From NCBI RefSeq assembly GCF_963855985.1, contig NC_087092.1:12710001-12774000 (forward strand): DNA of 64,000 nt, in the 5' to 3' direction. A model generated the notes under the pieces. The model had not been told where the DNA came from. It was given only the letters and a program-made list of their open reading frames with translations, and did not search any database. The translations under genes were made by a program, and so were the position numbers. This stretch comes from Ostrinia nubilalis. Its lineage: Eukaryota > Arthropoda > Insecta > Lepidoptera > Crambidae. Shown one piece after another: positions 56,701 to 64,000 of the stretch; position 1 is the first letter of the stretch; the number at the start of each line of letters is the position of its first letter.

Positions 56701-59700
56701 GTGCTAATAAAATGGATAAATAATGTTCGTCTGTTATATCAATTACATCATTTCCACAAACAACTTTTGTGCTTAATATAAACATGTGAACTTAATTCGT
56801 AGCTCGTATTTTTCCTCGTGATATTTTATATTTTCATTTTAACAAAAGTACACACACATCGTGTCGTTGTATGCTCGCCCCCGTCAATTATAGCACCAAT
56901 ATAAGCGTAGGTAGTTTTATTTCGTATGACACCTGTGATAAGCGATGATTGTTCACGCATATTTTTAACTGCAATATCTCAAAGGTTATCTTTAAACTTG
57001 GACACGAAAACATTGTTATCCGTTTTGAATCGTCAGCCGACAAGTGACTGATGTTTAAATTTATTGCTGCTATTTGCGCGGGATTCGCAAACTAGTTGTC
57101 AAAGTATGAATTCAATAACTATGACAAATGCCTTCTTAGCATGACAATGGGAGTCCGCCACGTTACATGCAAACGTGAAAAAAGGCCGTCTTGTTATGTT
57201 AATGTTGTCAATTTAATTTAATGGCGTCTTACATTTTTGACAACAAAGGAGGTGGGTACATCTCTAAGACATCTATTTAACCATATTCGTTAAGTATTGA
57301 TCGAGCAAAATGAAGTGCGATCATTAAAGAAATAGGAATATCCATGGGAATCTACCAACTGCAAGTACAATAGACGGGAGGGAGAGGTCGTCGCGTTCTA
57401 TTAGAAGTTAAATAATTTATTAGTAACTGCAATGCAGTATCTATTAAGCTTTCAATTTGACTCACGACAAGTCCAATTGCCTCTATTAGCTTCACAGTAC
57501 TTGAAATGTTGTTGTCTTGGAAAATGTACATTGATGACGTTATCGTTGTAGCGAAACCTACGCGGAAAAGCTGTCGCCTCGTAATTTATAATCTAAGGTT
57601 GGATGATTGCATTGCTATTGATGAATGCTTAATTACAGTTATTATTATGACGGGTCTAGCTATAAATTCGCTCGAGATAATCACGACTCGATATCAACAG
57701 AGTAGCATTCGCCTTTATGCAAAATTCAAAATTCAAAATTGTAGCCACTTGCAAAATTACATTTTGTTATTGATTCTAGTATACTATTTTAACAAAATAT
57801 GAAAAGTTTGATTGATTAGTTGACAAGTAGTTTAAATTGAAAATCCTGCGAATGTTGTTTCCAAATCAATCTTAACTCTGGATTAACTGGCAGAAAATAG
57901 ATCGCTTGGTATTGATTGGCTGCAGACAGCGTTTTCTCCTTTCATTTCAAAATATTCTCAAAGTAGAGCTTAATTTCTGTTGTCTCTACGTTTCCTTCCG
58001 ATAATATCTATGTACATGATGTGCCTCATCATATCTAAGTTATAATAAGCGGGCCCACGCGCGGTGGCAAGGCCAGCCCGCTACGCAGTTGTATGGTGAT
58101 TCCACCGTCAGTGGTGGACGCTCGCGGACACCAGTCGGCCGGCTCGAGAGCCTCCTGCCCTGCCTCTTGTTCCAAAGGACCTCACTTCAGCTGTGAGTCT
58201 TTCAGTGCCACTGGAAATCAAGCATCTGATAATTCGTTTCTTTCTGCCTCTCTGTTTTATTAACCCGTTATCTCGGCTAATACAAATCTAAAACCAGTTC
58301 AAATTCTGTCACATTAATCCATAATTTACGCGCTATCATCACAATGAACAGTTATTAAGTAACGTGTTACTTAACTAGTTTGATCGGTTAATGATGACCA
58401 AAATTAGACACGCTTATACCAACAGCTGAAGCAGAACTAATCGCTATAATGGAATCGGGTCTCGGTGTAAATACTGCCGAAGTTATAACATAATCACCCA
58501 CTACAACTTGTGGGCCTACTCAAACGGTTGTTGTATTAAATTAGCTGTGCCTGGTACTTTTCGTAGGTGTTTAAGGCTGTCATTCTTACTATTTTATAGT
58601 ACTCATTCTTATCTCAATTGTAAACAAACATCTTTATCATGAAACATAGTCTTATCGTTGTCCATGTTACAATTTTATCTACTCTGATCACAAACTACAT
58701 GTTTCTAGTTTTTGTCGGCATGTTTTATTTTTTGCTTTATGTGTCTTTGTTTTTGTTGTCATAGACGGCAGTTCCACGGACACTCTGAGGAAGCTCAGCG
58801 ACGATTCTAGAAAACATTTGTCAGGTGAGTTCCGCTCTGTTATTATTTGAATAATTTGAAGATATCTTCTGTTTCTGATCGCATGCGTGCACATAGCGAG
58901 CATGAACGATGCTTAACTTCACTACATGCACGCTTTGTGTTATTGTTTATCAATTATCATCGTTCATTTCTTTGTTGTATATAATTCACGATGCTTTTCT
59001 ATCGTCACGAGGCAGACCTTATTGAAGCTGACGAAGACGAGGTGTCCAGCAGTCTGCCCGACAGGCCACGCTCTCACCGTAAGGCCTCCAGTAAGTCTGT
59101 TCCTCTCATATTTCCGCTCATACGAATCATTACACAACGGTGGAGGAACACAACGTAAATAATTCTCAATACCGTGGTCATGGCTAATTTACTTTGTATC
59201 ATTTGAAAAGTCACTTTTGTTATCAATTAATTACTGGTGTAGGAACCATAATTAATTGTTCAGTAACATGATAATAATACGGCAACACAGAAATAATTGC
59301 CATAATGATGAAATTCTTGCATGACAAAATTGACGGCAAAATAACACGATATATTTGCTAGGATGGTACAGATTATTAAAAGTATAATTTTATGTAAATG
59401 TAACTGCTACAAGCTATAAACAGGTATGGAAGGTACATAATTATTTAATTTAAATGTATATTTACTATAAAGTACACTAATACTAATTTAATGGAAATCT
59501 AAATAAAAAAAGATAATTTATATTTGGTGAACTTCGGAAAAATAATGCTTGAAAAGATAATATTTGCAAGTTCTCGTAATTCTATTTATTAAAAAACAAT
59601 CAACAGGTATTACAACATAACATCTAATCGAATGTATTAAACAGGAACGGTTTTGCATTTTATTTTAATAGAATTTTAAGCCTCTACATATAACACGAAT

Positions 59701-62700
59701 AACGCCTACCTATGCTAGTATTTTTATAGCGCATGTTCCAATTCGGAAAAAGGGAAATCCAAAGTAATAAATACATCCGGATAGATTTGTCAATGGAAAT
59801 AAACGGCAGTTAATTTTAGACTTATCACCGCATTTTCCTAAGTACTTCTATCGCTGTTAGCCGTGAAGCTCGCGTGCCAATGTCGAATTAAGTCGGCACT
59901 CGGTCGGCTCAACCCGCTCCTACAGCGTATAGTCGGCCACAAAACAAGTTTCCGCACTTCGATCATATACCATCGACCTTACGACAAATAATGGACACTA
60001 TTTTCCCTTCTGACCGTACCACCAACGTCCGCAATTAACTGTATTGTCTCTTCGACAAAATCGTAAATCTTATCTATTGTTTTGCTCTTTTTATGACCAA
60101 CTTGTTGTTCGTCTCAAACCATAACGATTTATATTATGAGGAACGGTTTAAATTTTCAAAGTTATGTTTCCTCGTTAATTTAATTTAACGTCCTTGTCAA
60201 TACCTTTATTTGGTAGCGGTCGTATAATTTGATATAATTTATTGCATGGGGAGTTAACTTGAACAAGGGAGCCATAGGAAATGTCCAAATTGGTTTTTAT
60301 CAGTGTGCCGTTTCATTCATTTAATGGTAATTGAGATGCAGGTGTGGCTATGTGTGAGTAGTGCTAATGTATGTGTGTGTCGCTTGTGTCGTGGCAGCCA
60401 GCAGCACGTACAGCATCACCTCGATGGACGCGCTTTGGGAGAAGCACCCGCGGCGCCTCAGCGAGGCGGGCCTTAGGAGGTCCTCAGGTAAACGCACCGC
60501 ACTTTGTCATTACGATTCCACGATATATACACGAAGTTCAATGAATTAGAAACGATCTTCATGAACAAACATCAAATCGGGATTCTTTGACGTTATCTTG
60601 CCATCTAAATGTGAATCCTATGCTCTGCAATCTGCAATGGGAGAAGGAAAATTATTTTATTATTTATCGGACTCCACATGTTATTGGACACTAACTGTAT
60701 TAATTATAGATTCTTTGTCAGAATATGTTAATGCAAAAATTCATTAGACTTTATTTTCACTAATAACTGCAGTAATGAAGAATTCATATTTAATAATTTG
60801 AGAAAAGTTTTACTGCTCACCAAAATTTTCTAATAATTAATAAGAACGTGTCACTATCTATACAGTGTGTCCGGGCATGTAGTGATCAAACTTTAAGGGC
60901 GTAATCTATGGACAATTTTATCGATGAAAATACTTCAAATTTGGGGCCTGACCCATTTCTCGAAAAATTACATCGATTTAAGTTTTTAATTTTTAGTTTA
61001 CACCTCTGCTTTAAAAAACAAGTGAAAGCGTGGGTACCTTAACATTAATAGGCAAATATTTTATATCATGCGATAGCCAATAAAATTATCTATTAGTAGA
61101 AGAAGAAAGCAGACACAAGTTTCATACATTTTATGGGAGTAAGAATGGATTTAATTAGAAAAATACATTACTTTTTTCACTTCTTTTTCAGTTATTTTCC
61201 AACACAAGAAAAACCAGGTCGTTAAGGTATGTTTTATTTGCATTGTATTTTTAGTATTTGAGCTATTCTACAAAACGAATGTAAATTTATTAGTCTACGT
61301 CTATTAGTTTCGACGTAATTGTTAAACAAAGATACCCCTTCCCAGCGGTTTCCATAGTAATCGGAATAGGTTGTGTGATTCTTTCAGGCAGTGCATTTTC
61401 GCATGTCGCGTGCGCTATGGAAACCGCTGGGAAGAGGTATCTTTGTTCAACAATTATATCGAAACTAATAGACGTAGACTAATAAATTTACATTCGTTTT
61501 GTAGAATAGCTCAAATACTAAAAATACAATGCAAATAAAACATACCTTAACGACCTGGTTTTTCTTGTGTTGGAAAATAACTGAAAAAGAAGTGAAAAAA
61601 GTAATGTATTTTTCTAATTAAATCCATTCTTACTCCCATAAAATGTATGAAACTTGTGTCTGCTTTCTTCTTCTACTAATAGATAATTTTATTGGCTATC
61701 GCATGATATAAAATATTTGCCTATTAATGTTAAGCTACCCACGCTTTCACTTGTTTTTTTAAAGAAGAGGTGTAAACTAAAAATTAAAAACTTAAATCGA
61801 TGTAATTTTTCGAGAAATGGGTCAGGCCCCAAATTTGAAGTATTTTCATCGATAAAATTGTCCATAGATTACGCCCTTAAAGTTTGATCACTACATGCCC
61901 GGACACACTGTATATATAAAAATGAAACCCGTTTTCCGTTGTCACGACATAACATGAAAACGGCTTGACCGATTTGGCAGATTTTTTTTTTTATAGTTTT
62001 CTAATACTCTGTACAAGGTTTTTACGGAAAAAAATATAATGAAAATCTCTACGCTAAGGCGGTACGAAGTTCGCCGGGTCAGCTAGTTGACAATAAAAAC
62101 TATGTTAAAAAATATTTATCTTTTTTACTTATTCGTGATTATCGTGGAATCGTTTCGATATACAGTTTTCACTCCAATATACAGTTTTCACTTCAATTGA
62201 TAAGACAGCAATTCATACACCCCAGACTTCACAGAACACCTCATGCCCCTGTATGTTTCTGTCGATCAGATTCTGCTTGCTTATGGTGATTGTCACGCAC
62301 TGTTTGACAATTTGTTGAAAGCATGGTTTTTATAGAGAATGCACTTTACAATTACAGCAATCCATCATAGTCAAATGCAGTTTGTTATTGATATCTAGGT
62401 TACCTATGTGATGAAGCGAAAGTTTGAGAGTCCGATGTAATGCAATGATATGCAAACGGGATTGCAAATGGTTTACCTCGGCCGTTGCACTTGCACACAA
62501 CGGTATTCAAGGCGTGTGCACATCATAAGTGTGCGCCGAATATGGAATGCGGAGGAGACATGCATATTGCATATTCAGAAGACATTTTCAGCCGCCACTG
62601 GACTTACCTACTTTCTTATTCTATTTACTTGATCTCAAAGAGAGATTATAGTAATTGTTGTTCGACTAACTCTTCGACTGTATCTTTCAGATCACAGTGT

Positions 62701-63710
62701 CATATTGACGGAGGACACCGACAGTTTCATTATCGGCGAGCGCGTTTGGGTGGGAGGCACTAAGCCTGGCCAAATCGCTTACATTGGCGAAACACAGTTC
62801 GCTCCCGGAGAATGGGCTGGAATCGTGCTCGATGACCCTATTGGTAAGAAAGCTGAAAGTCTGAGGATTTTATTAGAGGTAGTATTCGAAGAAGTTCTTC
62901 AAGCAAAACTTCCTTTTCAGGGAAAAACGATGGTTCCGTAGCAGGAGTGCGATACTTTCAGTGTGCGGAAAAGCGCGGAGTTTTCTCCCGCTTGACGCGG
63001 CTGACGCGCGTGCCGCTGATCACGCACGCGCCGCACGATGCGTCGCCGGCGTCGGACGCGGGCAGCGTGTTCGAGCGCCCGCCCTCCGGCGCCGCCCGCC
63101 CGCGCCGCACGCTCTCGCCCAACGGCAGCGTGCGCAGCTTCGTCAGCAGTAAAATGAGTCAGTATCACGCCAAGACAACACATCCTAGTTCAGGTAGAGC
63201 AATCAAATATTGATCCATGCTAATTTCCCGCAGACGCTTCGATTTCGACAACGACCAATGGAGAACTTCGACTTGGCGATCGCGTCATAGTCTCGAGCAG
63301 TAGAGGTAGCAAAGCCGGTACGCTGCGCTTCGTTGGAACCACAGATTTTGCTACTGGTGTGTGGGCGGGGGTCGAACTGGACGATCCCCTGGGAAAGAAC
63401 GATGGATCCGTGGACGGAAAGAGGTACACCTGGCGACCGTAGGTCACGTAAGTTTGTTGAAACATGTGGTAAAACCCGTATCGTTTCTAGGTACTTCGAG
63501 TGCGCCCACCGCTTCGGGCTGTTCGCGCCAATCGCGAAAGTGTCCCGATCGCCGTCGAACCGCAAACCGGGCGCGTGCGCCATCCACAGCAACGGTCGGG
63601 CGACGCCTCTGCGGCGCTCGAACTCGCGCGAGTCGCTCACGTCTCTCGGCACGTCCATCGCGTCGTCCCGCGCGGGGGTGAGGCTCGGGGTGACGTCGCT
63701 CGGCGCTCAG
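32557..63710 (+). CDS. CLIP-170/CLIP-190 homologue, microtubule plus-end linker (partial; 3' part beyond window)
   Basis: Eight coding exons can be joined in frame: 32557-32785, 58765-58824, 59016-59090, 60398-60487, 62691-62843, 62921-63193, 63234-63423 and 63491-63710, giving 430 codons so far. CLIP proteins bind growing microtubule plus ends through two CAP-Gly domains and connect them to membranes, dynein/dynactin and the cortex. Seen here: a Ser/Ala/Pro-rich N-terminus with [12 protein letters not shown] (the CLIP-170 N-terminus is very similar), Ser-rich cassette exons, CAP-Gly 1 ([32 protein letters not shown]) and CAP-Gly 2 ([32 protein letters not shown]), with a basic Ser/Arg-rich linker between. 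The long coiled coil and zinc knuckles must lie downstream. Intron 1 is 26 kb and holds two more candidate first exons. ATG 32557 is the first ATG of this frame. Confidence 0.9.
32786..38116. other. CLIP intron 1, first part
   Basis: No coding exon recognised. A GC-richer patch at about 33990-34085 ends in the donor-like CTC|GTGAGT and could be a non-coding first exon, and another patch lies at 35080-35150; neither is supported further. A short tandem duplication of a 27-28 bp word (TTATCGGATTTATACTTCC) is at about 37984-38035. The small ORFs here lack recognisable domains. Confidence 0.4.
38117..38343 (-). mobile_element. Helitron-like element
   Basis: Starts ACTAGCTGTGCCCGCGACAT and ends TTTATAATGTTAGTATAGAT, with GGACCAGTAGTTCTCGAGAT and an (AAAC)n tract between. 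These are recognised terminal words of lepidopteran Helitron-like repeats in reverse orientation. Confidence 0.75.
39032..40641. mobile_element. piggyBac-like non-autonomous element with TTAA target
   Basis: TTAA at 39028-39031 and 40642-40645 flank termini CCCTTTCACGC and GCGTGTAAGGG, an inverted pair with one mismatch. TTAA duplication and a terminal CCC are the signature of the piggyBac superfamily. An internal word, GGGACA followed by TGTCCC near CGCATAT, recurs at about 39050, 39388 and 40490. No transposase is present. A LINE insertion occupies 39620-40280. Confidence 0.8.
39620..40280 (-). mobile_element. RTE-type LINE copy with inverted 5' part, inside the piggyBac-like element
   Basis: The minus strand from about 40080 down reads [31 protein letters not shown] and [12 protein letters not shown], the 3' half of an RTE ORF. 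Immediately beyond, on the plus strand (about 40085-40200), [16 protein letters not shown] and NMDKTKK come from an earlier part of the same ORF. The 5' segment is thus inverted relative to the 3' segment. All parts are decayed. Confidence 0.75.
40762..42313. mobile_element. hAT-like non-autonomous element with 8-bp target duplication
   Basis: CTCACAAT stands at 40754-40761 and again at 42314-42321. Between them the element starts TAGGGCA and ends TGCCCTA. An 8-bp duplication with T at position 2 and A at position 7, plus TAGGG-type ends, is diagnostic of hAT elements. Subterminal regions (40770-40880 and 42226-42306) are packed with AATATCGGAATT-type words in both orientations, which transposases of this kind bind. 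A LINE insertion lies inside at 41150-41822. Confidence 0.88.
41150..41822 (+). mobile_element. RTE-type LINE copy with inverted 5' part, inside the hAT-like element
   Basis: 41609-41812 on the plus strand is the C-terminal end ([44 protein letters not shown]), followed by (ATG)n. Directly upstream, 41150-41605 is reverse-transcriptase sequence on the minus strand ([14 protein letters not shown] near the junction, [11 protein letters not shown] far from it). This order, inverted 5' segment then sense 3' segment, is what twin priming produces. Confidence 0.8.
42314..44163. other. CLIP intron 1, nothing recognised
   Basis: AT-rich intron DNA. At 43527-43560 a word (CCGATGGTCGATT) resembles one at 34055-34070. 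No exon supported. Confidence 0.35.
44164..44385. repeat. Tandem duplication, about 110-bp unit
   Basis: Two adjacent copies (44164-44272 and 44273-44385) share ATTCTGACATCATTTGAAAA, CACGATTTCAGTCAAAACAT and GGCATGCTGCATGCATCGA with very few differences, so the duplication is recent. Confidence 0.9.
44386..47039. other. CLIP intron 1, nothing recognised
   Basis: The ORF at 44775-45167 (130 codons) and the others here lack recognisable domains or coding-like composition. No repeat with clear ends was found. Confidence 0.35.
47040..47344 (+). promoter_or_regulatory. GC-rich candidate internal promoter and 5' UTR of the CLIP gene
   Basis: A sharp CpG- and GC-rich island (notably 47125-47235) in otherwise AT-rich intron DNA. 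It ends directly at the short coding exon 47345-47375. No TATA box is evident. Confidence 0.55.
47345..47375 (+). CDS. Alternative first coding exon of the CLIP gene ([10 protein letters not shown])
   Basis: Ten codons plus one base after a GC-rich leader (AAAG before ATG is a fair initiation context), then the strong donor GTGAGT. It ends in phase 1, the phase needed to splice into 58765, 59016, 60398 or 62691. This would give an isoform lacking the long Ser-rich head. Confidence 0.65.
47376..58092. other. CLIP intron, middle part; no exon or clear transposon recognised
   Basis: About 10.7 kb, notably poor in the repeats that crowd the rest of the window. A short GC-rich ORF (ATG at about 51058 or 51064, ending AAT TGA at 51127-51132, with PPTPGAS) stands out but is unsupported. 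GC-richer patches also occur near 49090-49150 and 54890-54990. Confidence 0.35.
58093..58192 (+). CDS. Candidate third alternative first exon of the CLIP gene
   Basis: In a GC-rich island (58040-58192) an ATG opens 33 codons plus one base ([12 protein letters not shown]..., ending KGPHFS), then GTGAGT. It ends in phase 1, as the other two first exons do, and lies 570 bp before the next exon. Frame, donor and composition agree. There is no homology support, and a non-coding or cassette exon is possible. Confidence 0.45.
58765..58824 (+). CDS. CLIP cassette exon, 60 nt, phase 1-1
   Basis: Between TCATAG and GTGAGT it encodes (D)[19 protein letters not shown], a Ser/Asp/Arg-rich segment typical of CLIP linkers. 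Its length is a multiple of three and both ends are phase 1, so it can be skipped without shifting the frame. Confidence 0.8.
59016..59090 (+). CDS. CLIP cassette exon, 75 nt, phase 1-1
   Basis: Between GAGGCAG and GTAAGT it encodes (D)[18 protein letters not shown] then SHRKAS. Symmetric, phase 1 at both ends. The acceptor is weak (few pyrimidines), consistent with regulated inclusion. Confidence 0.7.
59091..60397. other. CLIP intron, nothing recognised
   Basis: AT-rich. No element with definable ends and no exon seen. Confidence 0.4.
60398..60487 (+). CDS. CLIP cassette exon, 90 nt, phase 1-1
   Basis: Between CGTGGCAG and GTAAAC it encodes [19 protein letters not shown] then [12 protein letters not shown]-rich in an AT-rich intron; symmetric and phase 1 at both ends. 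Confidence 0.8.
60861..61912. mobile_element. 1.05-kb near-perfect palindrome (foldback element) in a CLIP intron
   Basis: The left arm 60861-61357 (497 bp) is the reverse complement of 61415-61912 (498 bp) with only a handful of mismatches that I noticed. The spacer is 57 bp. Ends are TACAGTGTGTCCGGGC / GCCCGGACACACTGTA with TA flanks. The first nine bases (TACAGTGTG) are shared with the element at 12159. Confidence 0.95.
61913..62087 (+). mobile_element. Helitron-like copy abutting the palindrome
   Basis: From TATATAAAAATGAAACCCGT to GTTCGCCGGGTCAGCTAGT; the CGGGTCAGCTAGT end is characteristic of a lepidopteran Helitron-like repeat. It begins exactly at the right end of the palindrome, so the palindrome may have inserted into its TA-rich 5' end. 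Confidence 0.7.
62691..62843 (+). CDS. CLIP exon, first CAP-Gly domain (5' part)
   Basis: It opens with [13 protein letters not shown], then [22 protein letters not shown] and [13 protein letters not shown]. The domain is interrupted by a 77-nt intron right before the GKNDG signature. Phase 1 at both ends. Confidence 0.93.
62921..63193 (+). CDS. CLIP exon, CAP-Gly 1 (3' part) and basic linker
   Basis: Starts [15 protein letters not shown], completing CAP-Gly 1 (tubulin/EB-binding GKNDG loop present). Then comes a very GC-rich linker with Arg, Pro and Ser ([11 protein letters not shown]). Two phase-1 donors are possible: GTAGAG after 63193 or GTAAAA after 63148. Confidence 0.85.
63234..63423 (+). 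CDS. CLIP exon, second CAP-Gly domain (most of it)
   Basis: It encodes [19 protein letters not shown], then [37 protein letters not shown]. Ends in phase 2 before GTACAC; the next intron is 67 nt. Confidence 0.9.
63491..63710 (+). CDS. CLIP exon, end of CAP-Gly 2 and Ser/Arg-rich linker
   Basis: Starts [19 protein letters not shown], closing CAP-Gly 2, then a Ser/Arg/Pro-rich region ([15 protein letters not shown]) ending LGVTSLGAQ at CAG|GTAGGC, phase 0. This Ser-rich linker normally precedes the coiled coil. Confidence 0.85.
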
Positions 63711-63719
63711 GTAGGCTAG

Positions 63720-64000
63720 CCCCGCGCGCGCTCGGCCGAGCCCCGCTCGCCGCGCTCGCCGCCGCCGCCGGCCCGCGCCCGCCCGCACCGGAGCGCGCCC
63801 AGCCTCCTGGACAAAACGCTGCTGGTGAAGCACGTCGAGCACGACCGCTGCGCCATCATCGCTCTGCCGACGCCGCGCGTGTACTACGATATCGTGTTCC
63901 GCTCGAACAATGCGAACAGTAAATGTAAAGATTTGAATCCTCGCCGTTGGGCGAGCGAGACTTTGCCGAAGTCTTGGCGGTGTTCGGAGAGCGTGTTGAG
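63720..64000 (+). other. Open frame continuing past one TAG; possible further exon, readthrough or isoform
   Basis: The CLIP frame passes GTA GGC TAG (63711-63719) and is then open to the window end (93 codons). It begins Pro/Arg-rich (RSPRSPPPPARARP) and becomes ordinary protein-like sequence (LLDKTLLVKHVEHDRC, YYDIVFRSNNANS). I do not recognise it as any part of known CLIP proteins. Confidence 0.35.

Noticed and set aside
62947..63922. Long overlapping ORFs in several frames at the window end
   Set aside because: By-products of GC-rich DNA; only the CAP-Gly frame continues across introns with conserved motifs.

Overview
This is eukaryotic, intron-bearing, AT-rich DNA from a moth or butterfly (Lepidoptera). 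The evidence is a cluster of lepidopteran-type egg-coat (vitelline membrane) genes, many Lep1-like Helitron fragments, 5'-truncated RTE-type LINE ends finishing in (ATG)n, and numerous TA-flanked foldback/MITE elements. I cannot fix the species. No tRNA, rRNA, CRISPR or bacterial-type feature is present.

Layout. 1-2606 is the 3' end of an LTR retrotransposon: the tail of an ORF, a long non-coding stretch with two minisatellites, and one LTR. 2607-24000 holds four genes on the minus strand (5858-6721, 9183-11690, 17161-17808, 18357-19106). They encode secreted proteins sharing a C-x7-C vitelline-membrane core, separated by transposon-rich DNA; the largest resembles the silkworm VMP90 type. A terminal exon of a TIL-type protease inhibitor, plus a decayed copy, lies at 21.9-22.3 kb. 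At 24455-25162 (+) is a TATA-driven gene for a secreted Ala/Pro/Gln/Tyr-rich protein, probably another egg-coat component.

25.5-31.3 kb carries two convergent housekeeping genes whose exons I could join completely: Pescadillo (six exons, 606 aa; ribosome biogenesis) and Pelota (seven exons, 387 aa; ribosome rescue). Pelota introns carry two foldback transposons.

From about 32.1 kb to the window end is one large gene on the + strand, the CLIP-170/CLIP-190 homologue (microtubule plus-end linker). It has a first coding exon at 32557, a 26-kb intron, two further candidate first exons (47345 and 58093), three short phase-1 cassette exons, and two CAP-Gly domains at 62.7-63.5 kb. The coiled coil would lie beyond the window. 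Its introns hold a piggyBac-like element (TTAA), a hAT-like element with an intact 8-bp target duplication, two LINE copies with inverted 5' parts of the kind twin priming makes, and a near-perfect 1-kb palindrome.

The genes fall into two blocks: a follicle-cell/eggshell block (5.8-25.2 kb), whose members are probably co-expressed, and a housekeeping/cytoskeleton block (25.5 kb to end). Points worth most follow-up: the family-wide loss of the third VM cysteine, the alternative promoters of the CLIP gene all in phase 1, the ambiguous CLIP splice site (40 vs 85 nt intron), the frame open beyond a single TAG at 63717, and the large transcribed palindromes that could feed siRNA production.
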